This document shows, piece after piece, positions 33,438-45,736 of a stretch of DNA of 64,000 nucleotides. This DNA is from Vandiemenella viatica (lineage: Eukaryota; Arthropoda; Insecta; Orthoptera; Morabidae). The notes under the pieces are model-generated. The model saw only the letters and a program-made list of their open reading frames with translations, had not been told where the DNA came from and did no database searches. Position 1 is the first letter of the stretch; each line of letters starts with the position of its first letter. The stretch is taken from positions 53,112,610 through 53,176,609 of the forward strand of contig CM061920.1 in assembly GCA_031002005.1 (NCBI GenBank), in the 5' to 3' direction. A program made the translations under genes and the position numbers.

Positions 33438-36101
33438 AGACATTTCAATCTGCTCGTGGAATGCCAACGGCCTGTGGCGGCAGTTGGGAGAATTTAGAGA
33501 CTTTCTAAGAGAGGAGGGCATTGACGCCTGCTTAGTCAATGAAACCCACCTAAAGCCTGGCATTAAGGCAGCTGTACCAAATTATTCATGCTACAGGAAT
33601 GACCGCCTGACTGCAGGGGGTGGCACAGCCGTCTACATAAGGAACACGATCAGACACCACCCGATAGTCCTACCAGAGCTAGCAACTATTGAAGCAACGG
33701 GAGTTGCCATCGAGACCTCTCGTGGCAAACTGGTACTCATTGCCATCTACAGACCTCCCAGGGGACTCTTAGCGGAGGATGATGTAGCTGCGCTCCTTCG
33801 GCTGCGAGGAAACATCTTTATGGCAGGGGATTTCAACGCCAAGCACACGGCTTGGAATTCCAGAGCTACGAACACCAGTGGACGTCGGCTCCTTCCGCGT
33901 AAGCGAAGCTCATGATGCAGCAGTGTGGGTCCAACTGAACCTACCATCTTCAATCATGGCTTGCCAGATGTGCTGGACATAGCCATCACAAAAGGACTCC
34001 ACCACAATATTGGTGTAACAACCAAAACTGCGTTGTCTTCTGACCACATCCCTGTCATATTCTACCTGGCCACAGACATCTTGGCACGCGGAGAGCGACG
34101 ACACCACAACCTGAGACGCACTGACTGGGACATATTCAAGGAACAACTTACCAGACGTGTCCAAGAGGCACTGACCGCCGACAACTTCAGGACCGGATGT
34201 CGCCATGGCTAACCTAGCCACGTGGATTAACGAGGCTGTTGAAACAGCTACACCTGCTTCCAGAAAGCCGCCAGCCTGCTCTAAACAACTTCCACCTGAC
34301 ATCAAGGAGGCAATCACTCTTAAGAAACAGAGCTACAAGGGAGTGGCAGGTCACCAGGGACCCCGCAGCAAAAAGAACTATAAACAGGATGCGGCGAGAA
34401 ATAAAAGCAGCCTCGAGCAACACCGTATACGTGAATGGTCCGCCAGGGTTGCGTCCCTCAATACAGAAGACGGTTCTGCGTGGAAGGCAACCAAGGGGCT
34501 AATGCGCAGAAAGGACAGGATTCCGCCTCTAATGATAGGGAATCAAGTAGTCTGCGAGCCTGTGGCTAAAGCAGATGCACTGGCAGATGTTTTCGAAGCC
34601 AACTTCCGGCCCTTCGAAGCACCCCAAGATGCTGTACATATACAATTTGTAGAAGACCGACTGCAGCGATTCCTAGTAGCCGAACAGCAGGCAGACGACG
34701 CAATAGACGTAATCACGGAAGAAGAAGTGCTAACAGCACTCTCCACACGTCAATGTTAAGAAAGCGGCTGGGCACGATGGGATCGGGGGGGTGCCATACT
34801 GAGACACATGCCTCCTGCTGCTGTAACTTTTCATCACAGTGGCCTTCAACGAAATCATGGCGAGAGGCCAATTCCCACAAGTTTGGAAACACGCTGAGAT
34901 AGTGCCGGTCCCTAAATCAGGCAAGGACAAGAGGTCTCCCAGATCCTACAGACCTATTAGCCTACTGCCCACAATTTCCAAGATCTTTGAGAGACTTTAC
35001 CTCAAAAGGTTTCGTAGGGTATTGGAAAATGAACAAATCCTGCCCGACGAACAATTTGGCTTTAGAAGGAACCACTCAGCACCGCAACAACTTCTTAGAG
35101 TGGTGGAATCTGCCATGGGAGCCATGGACAAAAGGGAGTATTTTGGTGCGGCGCTCTTTGATGTGTCACGTGCCTTTGATTCAGTCTGGCACGCTGGCCT
35201 TCTATACAAGCTGTTGGTACAAGGGGTACCCATGACACACGTGAGACTCCTCAAGAGCTACCTCTCTGATAGGACCTTCCGTGTGATACTAGACGACGCA
35301 GTCTCCTCCGTGAAGACCATCAGAGCTGGGGTGCCACAGGGATCAGTGCTGGGCCCTGTCTTATACAACATCTATACCTCGGACCTCCCGAGGACAGAAC
35401 AAGTCGATTCTGCCCAATACGCTGACGACACTGCTGTTTTCACCAGAAGCATCAGGGCCACACATGTGAGGACCAAGCTTCAGCGGGCGTGCAACAACAT
35501 AGAACACTGGGCGACCAAATGGCGAGTAGCATTCAATGCCACAAAGAGCCAAGCTCTCATAGTCAGCAGAAGGACCATTCCTCACCTGCAACCCCTCAAC
35601 CTGTTCGGAGAAAACATCGAGTGGACTCCTACTGCCAAATACTTAGACGTCACTATGGACAGGAGACTGACGTGGAAAACACACGTCAGGAACCTCCGCA
35701 ACAAGGCTATGGGTAGAATGACAGTTTTATACCCCATTCTGAACCCCTCATCATCACTGCCATCGCATCTTGGGATTCGCCTCTACATCGCATTAATAAG
35801 GCCAATAATAGATTATGCTGCAGTAGTTTGGGGTAGTGCTGCTGACACACACCTCAATCTACTGCAAACTATACAAAATCGAGCCATTAGATATGCTTAC
35901 AAAATGCCGCGGGAAACTCCAACAGTCCACCTACACGAAATCAGTGGTCTACCGCGCCTCAAAGACAGATTCCGCAAATTAGCTGCAAAATTCTACAAGG
36001 AATGCAGAGAATCAGACAACCCGCTTATTGCCAACCTGGGTAACACAGTCCATCTAAACAACAACTTAAGATGGCCTGACAAACTGCTCCGTGAGTTATA
36101 A
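33424..36101 (+). pseudogene. Jockey-like retrotransposon ORF2 (endonuclease + reverse transcriptase), broken
   Basis: The start ATG at 33424 overlaps the ORF1 stop in the +1 frame. Domain order: an apurinic-like endonuclease (SWNANGL; NETHL with the catalytic Glu; IYRPP; GDFNAKH; later LSSDHIPV), then a linker, then RT from about 34839 (YRPISLLPTISKIFERL; FGFRRNHS; LFDVSRAFDSVW with the first catalytic Asp; GVPQGSVLGPVL; YADDT). The C-terminal domain ends at 36101. Breaks: an in-frame TGA at 33913, a frame change near 34200, a double frame switch between about 34310 and 34420, and scrambling at 34750-34840. The RT and C-terminal part is one open frame of about 420 codons. The element is therefore dead in cis although its RT motifs are intact. 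It lies antisense to the TRIT1-like gene. Confidence 0.92.
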
Positions 36102-37980
36102 GCTCCCGCAAAGACACGCCAGGATAAGACTAATCCGCCAATGACAATACCGATGAGGACACAATATTAAAATGGAAGGAGATGCATTTTTCATGTAAAA
36201 ACTTCCCCAAACTCTGGGATAAAGGCACCCAGGAAATTTAGTCCATGCGATGCAGTGTGTTGGCCACAACTCCAGAGTGCCTGGGGCTTATTGTCTGTGG
36301 TGCCGACACGCACAGTACGTCACCGGGTACAGCGTACAGCGCTGACGGCTTCAAGTGTTTCGTTTGCGTTCCTGACGCGTACATTTCTACGTCGCACGTT
36401 AATAGCGCAGCGACCAGTGCGAGGTGCCATTATGGGCCATTGATGACGTTGATCGTTACGCTGGCAACAGTAAAGTGATCGTTTCATCAAACGGTAATAT
36501 ATGACGTGTAATATTTCCATTGCATTTCTTCATTTCGATGGAACTGAACACGCTCTGGCTGGACACCGTGCGCAGATAACAACTATTCTCAGTGGCTCTA
36601 CCCTTTGTTTTTATCATAGTAAATCTGAGCTTTGGCTGAGTGGCACCCAACTTTTTTTATTTGCAAATTTTATGTATTTCTTCAGGATTTGAGATAAGAT
36701 TTTGTGGTTTTGTTATGGTACATAATTTTTCATATGACAAGTTTAAATAAATGCTAAATTGTGAAATATGAAAATTATATATTTTTCAATGTAAAAATGG
36801 AAGTTATCCAATCACAAAATAATTCACAGAAAAATTAATAATCAATAATTTCCCCCAGCAATATATTTTTATCGTTTTTTTAATTGACCATTTCAAAGTC
36901 TTGCTTCCAGCTTCAGAAGATAACTTACGAACATTATTTCTTATCAGTAACGTACTCCCACGAGAAACAAGTAAAATATTTCTTACTGTTCACAACGAGG
37001 AACCTTTACTCGCCGGTTAAAATCTTGTTTTGAGATATGCTTTCTGGAAATCTGATAGATTTTCACGCAAATTTGCACCTGGATAATTCCGAGAGTCATA
37101 TAGCACAAGCTGCGAGACACTAAGTTGCAATGTTTCTCCGGTGCAGTGCAGTGAAAGGGCAAGACTCCTTTGAGGCGCCGGTCCAAAGAACGGAAGCCTG
37201 ATCGAAATGGTTTAGTTCTGCTCGACACAAGCTCCGACGCGGGAGCGATAAAGCAGCCAGCGGTGCGAAACGAGGCTCTGCAGGTCAGCAACTTCTCATG
37301 GGGTTTCTTCCTTCGTAAACTTCTCTGTAACTCCAAGGCACGACTAGCCATATGTCTCGGTATGGGTCCAAATGTGAATACAAAAACATTGTAACTGATG
37401 ACTGATAACACGAAAAGGTCAGTAAAAATTAAGTCTTGTTCCATTCCCCTACAACAGGGGTAGGCGGTTGTCCTGCATAGCTACTGCCTGTAGAAATTTT
37501 GACTATGTTAGTTTCCTATTGCCTTGTTTAATTATTTAGTGTGTGGATGACTGTCATAACACTCGTAATCCAGAATGTTGATGTTCCAAGTAGAACGCTT
37601 CTTCATTTCCGGGTGGAACAGCCGTGGTGCTGCCTAATATACAGTATATGTATATTATGTTCTTTTTCTTTCCTAAAATGCCTCTTTTCATTCGCTGATC
37701 ATTGACGACTTTCTTTATAAAAAAAGAATCGTTTCATGGAAGACAAGTGACTTCCAGTATGAGCGGCCACTGGCAGAGATTTTCCAGCTATTAGTGTCCA
37801 CGATGAAACAAGCCAGAGTATTAAATTTCATACTGTCCCATCCAGGCCTACTTTTCCGAAAGATACCAGGAGTCACCAAGTGAAACGTCCCCATCCGCCA
37901 CGTAAATCACAACCAGCAGTGTTGTGCTACCTCACTCCTCACGGCCAGCGGAGTATTAAACCAAGCATTTAGTATTCAGT
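36102..37980. other. Element 3' flank, otherwise no supported feature
   Basis: The first about 100 bp after the ORF2 stop are probably the element's 3' UTR; no poly-A is visible, so the end is not fixed. From 36620 to 37000 the DNA is very AT-rich. A 153-codon minus frame (36983-37444) has no recognisable domain. Confidence 0.45.
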
Positions 37981-37989
37981 TCGGTGATT

Positions 37990-38192
37990 GCCGGCCTCAG
38001 TAGCGTACGGGTTAGAGTGCCGAAGGTCGCTGGTTCGATTCCGGCCGAGGGAATGGGCGTTTAAGTGTTCTCTTATGTTAATGTCGTGATGGCCCTGTGG
38101 TGCCCACACTTAGTAGCAACAAATTGATACACTGGAAGAGTCATGAGTTACATAAATTGGCGAATGCCATTGAAATCAAAATTTTAAAAAAA
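37990..38192 (+). mobile_element. SINE-B, full length, with TSD
   Basis: The tRNA-like head ccggcctcagtagcgtacgg..gaaggtcgctggttcgattccggccgagg has box A and box B spaced as in a tRNA gene. The body follows (gggcgtttaagtgttc, tgatggcc, gcgaatgccattgaaatc) with an A-rich tail. TSD tcggtgatt at 37981-37989 and 38193-38201, exact. The body is unrelated to SINE-A. A second copy is at 41924-42131. Confidence 0.88.
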
Positions 38193-38201
38193 TCGGTGAT
38201 T

Positions 38202-38796
38202 ATGAACTGCACAACACCACTATTCCTACCATCCTGATCAATTTCCAAGGGATGAATATTTCTTCCACGTGCGGGGCTCGAAGCAGCTGGGTGTTATTGA
38301 GGACCAGAAAGTGTCACAGTACCTTCATAACGAAGTCAACGACGCGGGTTAAAAAATTGATTAATTCAGATTCTATTGTATTGCAAACGGCCACTCATTG
38401 TTTATAATTACGTTCTTAAGCTTGACTAGGTCGGTCAGTGAATTTTGCGATTTTCCCTCTGGACACATGAAGGAACGGGCGCGCGTGATATCTGAGAAAC
38501 AGAAGGACCGGGAGGAAATCCTGTCATAACAACCCGGAACACACAAATGTTTCCTCAGGAAACAAAATTGGGTGATACATCGACACGATTTTAACTGTGG
38601 TAGATCCATTGTTTATTACCACGTAGAAAATTAGAGACTCAACTTTAAGCAGAAAGACTGTTTCATTTCTCTTGAAAGGTGGTTTAAGTGCATTGGGGAA
38701 TATGCGCTGATGGTAATTTACCTTCGCACTTGAATTCTTAGAATGCAATATCACCAATTTTATTTTACCAATTTTAATTTTAATTTCTGTCAGTGT
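38202..38796. other. No supported feature
   Basis: AT-rich; short minus frames without domains. Confidence 0.5.
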
Positions 38797-39060
38797 TTAT
38801 GAAAATTATTCAACATTTCCCTTGGTAATCTTCTCCGTTCCCTGAGTTACAACAAACATTTTTTTCCAGTCCCTTAGAGCTGAAATAAAATGTCAAGTTG
38901 TGGTCATGGTCATCTCGTCCCTTCCATGTACGGTACACTCCTACTTCTTCTACCAATATCATCCATGTATTCATATATTCCAGCAGTATTGTGACGAATG
39001 TTTTGTAACTCACTTGTCTCACTTCCCATCATGACAGTTTCCAGTAAATGAAGGATATCA
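38797..39060 (-). pseudogene. RT C-terminal LINE remnant (copy 4)
   Basis: Same orientation and blocks as 578-850 (attcaacatttcccttggtaat; gtcatctcgtcccttccatg; cttctaccaatatc) but frameshifted and with a local insertion of unrelated sequence. Confidence 0.5.
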
Positions 39061-40138
39061 ATCATTCTCGTAATCAAGTGCGCAACTGAGTTTATAATCA
39101 AACGTCATGTATTGTTTTACCTAACGCCATCCAGTATCTAGCGTTTGGCTAAATTGGTCCAGATTAAGTCCGTTGTCTGGAAAGACACACCCAAGTCGGG
39201 ACGTTTCCGGAAGAAGCGCTTGCATCTCTTCCCCGAAATATTCGACGGCGTTCGAGGGGCACTTCCGGGCGCGTTTCTGCGAAGCAACAAGGCGCCTGTG
39301 TGTCGGCCCTGGGAACGCTCAGAGAAAGCCGCCGCCTGTTGTGGCTCCCACTCACCAGCCCAACCAGTCACAGCGACAATCCTCACACCTTCCGCACCAG
39401 TGCTGTCCTAGGGCCATCACTTCAAACTTAATACACCTACCGAAGAGTTTGTTTGAAAACGTATAATATGGAAGGTACTACAGGTAAAATTATTAGAAAA
39501 CAAAGCGTACAGTTTCGAACATCCCCTTTATTTCAATAGGTGTAATACCAATATTTCATAATATATATTTCACAATTACTATGTAATTTCGGCGTCTTCA
39601 GCAAATGGAATTGGAAATTGTCCAGTACTTTCAGCACTGACAAAGTGTCGTGCACTTTATGCGTAGAAGTTTTTTTCGTACGACATTTTATATAAAGGCA
39701 AAACCAACTAATTCCACGTAACAATCATACCTACAAGTTTTTAAACAGGAACTCGGCTGTTACCACGTTACAAGGTCGACCGGCTCGGGTTTAACCGGCG
39801 GAATTTAGACGCTTTTTACAATCCCATCCTGTAGCTTACAACCAACACAGAATGAATCTACTGTATATACTAATACATACTATCACTCTATACTTAATTT
39901 TCTAATTGTCTGTTAACTAGATCAAAGTTGGAGACGCTCTAAACCTGATTAGTAAACTGTCCGTATTTTCTTATATTTTCTAATAAGCAGCTAAAATTAT
40001 ATGGATGACAGGCAGCGTTTCAGTATGATATTCCAGTACAGGTGAAAATATATCATCAACGGACGAGAAAGTCTCATCACATTTATATCAATCCGCAATT
40101 CACTGCTAATACCTGAATCGTTTAAGATTTCTTCATAG
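39061..40138. other. No supported feature; GC-rich island at 39130-39420
   Basis: A roughly 290-bp GC-rich block with open frames in several phases but no recognisable domain. It could be a regulatory island or an exon of an unknown transcript; I cannot tell. Confidence 0.4.
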
Positions 40139-40275
40139 TCATCCAGATTTCGGTTTTCCAGAACCATCCTAGGTAAATGCTGCCGAGGTTCCTTCACAAG
40201 ACCATAGCCGCTCTCCTTCCGGTTTGTAGTCTACCAACCTCTCGCGTTACTAATCAACTTGTCGTCGACAATACA
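40139..40275 (+). mobile_element. SINE-A body and tail fragment
   Basis: Starts catccagatttcggttttcc, then ctaggtaaatgctgccgagg, ccgctctccttccgg and the tail cttgtcgtcgacaata. The tRNA head is missing. Confidence 0.7.
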
Positions 40276-41915
40276 TGAAGCTTCACACTTGTTTTAAAAT
40301 AAATTAGCAAAGTTTAAAATATATACTATCAAAAAAGAATTTTAATCACTTTTAAAATTTGAATTTTGTTGTTTTTGAACCGCTCTGTACGGAACTTGAG
40401 AGAATCACCACCATGCTGACAGTCGTCTCTGGTAAACAGCAGTATAACACCTGACTTCAACAGCAGAATCCTTGTGTGATGGTCAGATGTCATTTCTATA
40501 TTAAACTTCTGCCATAAAATGGATACATAACAAAAATGAAGTTGCCTGTAGCCTATTACTTCTGTAATAAGACAGATCTATATCTCTGCAAGTATAAATG
40601 CAAAATAAACAAACAATTCGGTAAGCGGTAAATCACATTATTCTCATGTCTTCGTATCCACTGAGAGCGCTGAACAAGAACTCCATGGTTATTTCTGATT
40701 TGAAACGTTCATAATTAGATCAGTGGAATGAAAACAACTTTTAGTCTAGGTCTGTCCATACTAACAGTATTAATGTGGCGGGGCAACATTCCTGTATCAG
40801 AAAAATAATACAGCCTGCATTAGGACGTAATGTAACAACACAGAACGAGTTAATACAAGCTGAGTAGCTATATCAGGATACCAGTTGACTTAATTCACAG
40901 ATAGTAAAAAACTAATAGCAATAATGAAAATGTCAGACAAGTGGGCTGTCAGTAATTTCCCGTTATTAGAATTGCCTTAATCAGACCCACTTCGTAGTCT
41001 AATTAATGGTCAGTACGACCACCACTCCCGAATATGTCGCCATTTCGCTTCCCGTAGTGTCGCGTAGCCGGCAACTTTCCAACTTCTAGCTACCAAATCT
41101 TCAGCGTCAGATTATCAGTTTGGTCTTTATTTCTTTAAGTATAAAAGAGGAGAAAAACATTGCCAGTGGAAAAGAGGTACAACATTATTAATGTTGTAGT
41201 TTATTACTTACATAGTACTGAATAATGTCAATTTTATTGTAAAACTAGCTCGTCCCAAAGTAATACAGAAATTAAAGCTGGAAAAGAAAATCAACGATTC
41301 CAGAAATATTACTGATAGCATCCTTAATTACGTACTACAAAAGAGTCCTTCCTAATTGATACTAAACAGACATTTTAACTTTGAATATCGGTCATTAGGT
41401 TGAGGGATGACGCCATGTCAGTAGCAGATTACGAAATTTAGGGTTTTACAAAGCTAGCAATACAGAACTCCGGCCAGTACCACATATGAACACGAGGCAA
41501 AACTTCGGTAATACGTACAAAAATGTAAAAATAGTAACAAAAATCCAGAAGCAATTTCTATTTTGGAGAAATGCAACGGTTTCTTGACTAGCAGTTTCAT
41601 GAATACTGGTTAGTTTGCCTGTAATTCTCAACAAAAGCATAACACACAATAATGTCTAAATGATAATGCTGTTTATTTTATTGTATTCATTACCAGAGAT
41701 TTAAATGTGTTCTTTTCACACTTTTATTTGAAATCTTCGGTTCCGTCCCATATTAGCTGCTGTTTCCTTATGCAGTGTTACAGGAAGGTGGACAGTTTAC
41801 TGTAAAATTGTTCGACGTACAAACACTTCACGCCGTGAATGTAAAAACTGAGAATCCAGAGAAACTAACACTCACGAATAAGTAAGCTGATATACTTAAA
41901 AACTAGCAACTTGAT
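40276..41915. other. 1.6 kb without a supported feature
   Basis: AT-rich, few open frames. Nothing recognised. Confidence 0.5.
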
Positions 41916-41923
41916 TTGTAAGC

Positions 41924-42131
41924 TCGCCGGCCTCGTTAGCGTAGGAGCTAGAGTACTGGCCCCATGGGCCGAAGGTCGCCGGTTCGAGTCCGGCCGAGGG
42001 CATGGGTGTTTAAGAGTTGTGTGTGTTAGTGTCATGTCCGTCCTTACCAGCTACAACGTACTGGAGTAACTGACTCACATTGAGCTGGCTGTATGGCCTT
42101 GGTTGTCGAATGCCATAAATAAATAATAATA
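41924..42131 (+). mobile_element. SINE-B (copy 2)
   Basis: Head ccggcctcgttagcgtaggagc..gaaggtcgccggttcgagtccggccgagg, body catgggtgtttaagagttgtg and gaatgccataaat, tail (aat)n. The T-arm ccggttcgagtccgg is perfect. It is clearly related to 37990-38192 but diverged in the middle and slightly longer in the anticodon region. TSD not convincing. Confidence 0.85.
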
Positions 42132-42480
42132 AGCAAACTAGCTTTCTCGGAAAGAATGAAAGCCTATTGGAACAATAAGAAGAACTGGAAGAAAACTTGA
42201 TTCGGTCATTTGCTTACCGTCTTCCATTTATTGGGCTAATTCGCCTAATAATAATAATAAAATTGTTCGATCTGAAGATAAAAGTGGGATTCATGATAAC
42301 GGTCTTTTGCTTCACATAATACTTGTTTCGTGTAACTTTTTCGCCCATTCAGCTGAAAGCCTCCCAGCGTGTTCATTGTGCCGTCGTGTCTGTCACGCCC
42401 TGAGATGTTTACACTCTTTGTCCAACGATGTCGCTGGTACAGGAAGTTAGGAGGATACCATTCATGTACTTCAATAAAAT
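42132..42480. other. No supported feature
   Basis: AT-rich; nothing recognised apart from a short (aat)n. Confidence 0.5.
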
Positions 42481-42590
42481 GTTGACGGGTTATCGCCGAA
42501 ACGTCGTTTTTGATCGACGGACTAACTCGGCTAGTTACCAGAGAAAATTTTATTCATTTTCGACGCCGAGAAAACCTGCAGTCTTATATA
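42481..42590 (+). mobile_element. Relative of the hammerhead-like repeat
   Basis: tcgccgaaacgtcgttttt, ctcggctagttaccagag, aaaattttattc and acgccgagaa match the segment 15685-15775. Here the stem II region is degraded and no CTGATGA precedes it, so the core is not complete. Confidence 0.5.
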
Positions 42591-43552
42591 CATTCATGTA
42601 CTTGTTCGATACGTTTTAAATTGGAGACCAACCACACAGAAAAGTTTTTTATTCCGTTTAAATCCACAAATTAATTATTAATTGTGTTTGTTTATTTATT
42701 TTTCATAGCTGTAGAAAGAAATATGTATAAGGTTACTACACATTCAAGGTGTTAAACGTTATTTAATATAAATTTTATTTAGTTAAGCAATGTGGAGAAA
42801 TGAGTTAAGCAATGTGGAGAAATGAACTGCCAAAACACTGCTTTGCACCCGCTCAGAAGCTACAACGGCCTGCATTCAGCTAAAATCACCACCCAACACA
42901 ATATCGAGCCCAGTACAACTCGTCTAGAACTCGCAGAGGCACTGAGTAGTGAACTATCAGCTGATAGCAGGACAAGCGGACCTGCTGCAAGGAAACATCC
43001 TGAGATTGGTCTGAACTGCGGTGAGTCGCTGGGCCGGGCCAGGATGCTCTGTGACAATGTGATCAGCGTCACCGCAGCTGAGTGGCGCCGCTGGGTCTGT
43101 CTGGTTTTTTTGTGGTAGGCCTGACGGCCACACGCGCTCACCGCTCCGCCGAGCACAAAGAAAAAATTAATGCACCGGATCATCGTCGGGGAGTCTCGCT
43201 CACACACGCTATTTGCTCGGTCCACGGCTAACGTTAAAAAAGTGAAATTACCCGGCAGAGGACGCGACGGCGTTCATAACCGCGTCCCGCCACGCTCCGC
43301 CGAGAAAGCAATTAAAGCGCTCGTTAATTGAAAGGAAGGCGGGCGGGCGGGGAGGCCGAACTTTACGACTGGCTCGTCGAACGCAGCCAGCTGTGGCCGC
43401 ATAACGCTCTCCTAGCGCCGCTTCCGCTGTCTCATCATTTTCCGCTGGATTTCTGGCACCGACACGTAAGACAATTTGGATACTCACCAAGCATATATCA
43501 CCGTGCCATTAGTAGCGAAGGAAGAACATTTATACGTCATCCAGAGTGGCGG
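42591..43552. other. GC-rich island without recognised gene; 22-bp tandem duplication
   Basis: At 42782-42825 the unit gttaagcaatgtggagaaatga occurs twice in tandem. From 42830 to 43450 the DNA is GC-rich with open frames on both strands (42822-43118 plus, 42860-43225 minus) but no recognisable domain. A cryptic promoter or unannotated transcript is possible; I cannot support either. Confidence 0.4.
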
Positions 43553-43736
43553 GAGAGTAGTAACGATTTCGACTCGCATTCGGTAGGGCGAAGGTTCGAA
43601 TCACCGCCGGCCATCCAGATTTCAGTTTTCCATGGTTTCACCAAATCACTCCAATAAATGCAGGGATGATTCCTTCAAAAGGTCCCTGACCCTTCCCGCA
43701 TCTAATGATCCCCCCATCGACGAGACGTTATCTTAT
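43553..43736 (+). mobile_element. SINE-A
   Basis: Plus-strand copy: the head cgactcgcattcggtagg..ggttcgaatcacc, the body atccagatttcagttttccatggtttcaccaaatcactcc, and the tail cccatcgacgagacgttatctta. Subfamily ii tail. The 5' head is partly decayed. Confidence 0.8.
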
Positions 43737-43799
43737 ACGAGAGTAAAGCAAGAGGCCATTCATATCTCTCCCACCTCGTGGTGTCGCCCGAGCACAGAG

Positions 43800-43996
43800 C
43801 TATCCCGAGACGCCACCACATTGCAGCGGGTAGTACAACCGGGCCACATGCGAGTCCTGCTCCCAGTGGTACGGCCGTACAGACTGCCATTTCTAATCGG
43901 TTTCCCGCAATCATATAGGCTAGTGCTCACATGGTCCCCTATCTCCGCCTCACAAACTACACATTTCACAAACAAAAATACACTTATCACACAGAA
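43800..43996 (+). mobile_element. SINE-D-like repeat (copy 2)
   Basis: Shares ttcccgcaatcatat, tcacatggtcccctatctcc and caaactacacatttcaca aacaaaaatacacttatca with 21258-21440. The left boundary is unclear and the tRNA head is not evident. Its right end abuts the GC-rich TIR element at 43997. Confidence 0.45.
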
Positions 43997-44268
43997 CAGG
44001 GGCGGATCCACGATTTTGGTTTGGGAGGGGCTTGGACGGACATTGGTTTGGGGGGGGGAGCTTGGCTTGAGTGAATTTTGGTTTTGGGGGGGGGGGCTTG
44101 AGTCGGGTAAAGGGTAGTTAGTATTTATAGTCTCCTCGGGCCTCGAATCCGTAGAGCTAAAAAAAACAAAAACAAAAAAAAAAGGTCTCCAAATTTACAA
44201 TGTCAGAGGGGGACCTTGATACTTTTGGGGGGGAGGGGTCTTCAGCCCTCTAGCCCCCCTCCCGTGGT
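43997..44268. mobile_element. G-rich DNA transposon, degenerate (caggggcggatcc end)
   Basis: The left end caggggcggatccacg is a common DNA-transposon terminus. The interior has repeated ttggtttgggggggg and ggagcttggcttgag units and G runs. The right end (agccctctagcccccctccc) is only loosely inverted. The frame 43632-44117 across it is an artefact of the G runs. Confidence 0.5.
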
Positions 44269-44704
44269 AACATAACATCCCACCCTTCGTATAATCGACA
44301 CAAATCTAGTTATAGCTGTGGAGGGGCCTCACCGCCCATTGATTCATAACAGACAGCAGGTATCTACGTATTTCGTAGCAGCTGTGACGACAGAATAAGT
44401 GAACCAACCTCAACATCACGCTGCTTACAGGAACGACGGATAAAGAGGTTATAGCACACCCAGTGTTGAAGCAGCTGAACATATTGTCTGCGTTCGCTGT
44501 GACAGTTCTTTCTTCAACTGCCATTGAGCAATGAGTCGCGGTCTCTGGAAGAGACATATATCATATGAGGTTTCTTCAGGACGCCACAAGAATGCAATGG
44601 ACGTAACAGTGGGTGAATAGCCGTTGCGTTTCTCTACTGATTTTAATATACACTCGGTGGTAACTGAAAATATGACAAGCACTGAAGATTTTATATGCTT
44701 TAAC
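44269..44704. other. No supported feature
   Basis: Mixed composition; nothing recognised. Confidence 0.5.
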
Positions 44705-44714
44705 AATCATCCCA

Positions 44715-44952
44715 CCGAGCATGGTGGTGTAACGGCTTGCGTTCTGGCCTCGCATTCGGGAGGACGGCGATTCGAATCCCCGTCCGGATATCCAGATTTG
44801 GGTTTTCCATGGTTTCCCAAATAACTCCAGGCAAATGCCGGGATGCTTCCTTCAAAAGACCATGGCCGAATTCCTTCCCATTCCTTGCCCCCAATCCTTT
44901 CCTGTCTCTAATGACCTCGCTGTTAGAGAGACATTAAGCAGATTAAGAAAAA
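44715..44952 (+). mobile_element. SINE-A, full length, subfamily i, with TSD
   Basis: Complete plus-strand copy starting ccgagcatggtggtgtaac, box B gattcgaatcccc, a well-kept body, and the tail gacctcgctgttagagagac plus an A-rich end. TSD aatcatccca / aatcaaccca at 44705-44714 and 44953-44962 (one mismatch). Few differences from 53209-53452, so young. Confidence 0.92.
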
Positions 44953-44962
44953 AATCAACCCA

Positions 44963-45708
44963 ACATTTTGTTTAAAAATTGAACAGTTTTCGTGGAAATA
45001 TGTGAATGGCTATTTTTCACGTCTGTGTATTGATTCAAAACTCTTCCTCACTTTACAGTATCTATATTAAGAAATAGTTCCAACAAATACAAATTAATCT
45101 TCAGTACCATGACTTTGAAATACTTACACTTTCTACTTTCACACTCAATTTCATTATTCATTAATTCGAATAATGTTGCGAATTACTTTTTCAAATACTT
45201 TTTCTTGACAATCTCGACGATCATCAGAACATCCTGTGTAACAATGTAATCACCACGGGTGTCCACTCCATCAAGACATTGCCATACAACTTTTTGCTCT
45301 GCTGTTAGAGGTTTTAGTTTAGTATTGTCTCTCAGTTTCCAACGGACTGATTGAAATTTAAGTTAATGATTTTTATAAAATAAAGCAACAATCTGCTGGC
45401 CGCATGTGGATTCGAACAGTCGTCCTTCCGGATGTTACCACTCACCCAACGGGCTTGTATCTGATCCCTCCTCAGTGGTAACTGTGATCTAAATATATGT
45501 CTGATAATACTGTATCTAGTTAGTGAATTGTTGGCCACGTCGTAATACAAGGCAACAAGTCGTGGGATGAATGAGACGTGCATGGAAGTTATGGATAGCC
45601 GCGCGGTTTACTTTTGATAGAAAATAAATCTCAATGTGCGATGCTGATAGGTTAGCTTCCTACGTTACTAGTCACTGATCACTGTTCGTGCTAGGAACCA
45701 CTCTCGTA
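44963..45708. other. No supported feature except a tRNA-like scrap
   Basis: At about 45395-45460 the minus strand has a box-B-like gattcgaac with flanking text like a SINE head, but nothing downstream. The remainder is AT-rich. Confidence 0.4.
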
Positions 45709-45736
45709 GTTTTTTTTTTTTTTTTTTTTTTTTTTT
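45709..45736. repeat. Poly-T tract
   Basis: Run of about 28 T followed by gggg. It may be the poly-A of a minus-strand retrocopy extending rightwards to about 46000 (GC-balanced, 108-codon minus frame), whose parent I cannot name. Confidence 0.6.

Noticed and set aside
36245..36478. Third ORF of the Jockey-like element
   Set aside because: Short, no domain, and probably beyond the element's 3' end.
36983..37444. 153-codon minus frame
   Set aside because: No recognisable domain; no supporting context.
43632..44117. 161-codon plus frame with Gly/Trp-rich C-terminus
   Set aside because: Crosses a SINE-A, a SINE-D-like repeat and G-runs of a degenerate transposon; the Gly-rich end is the G-run translated.
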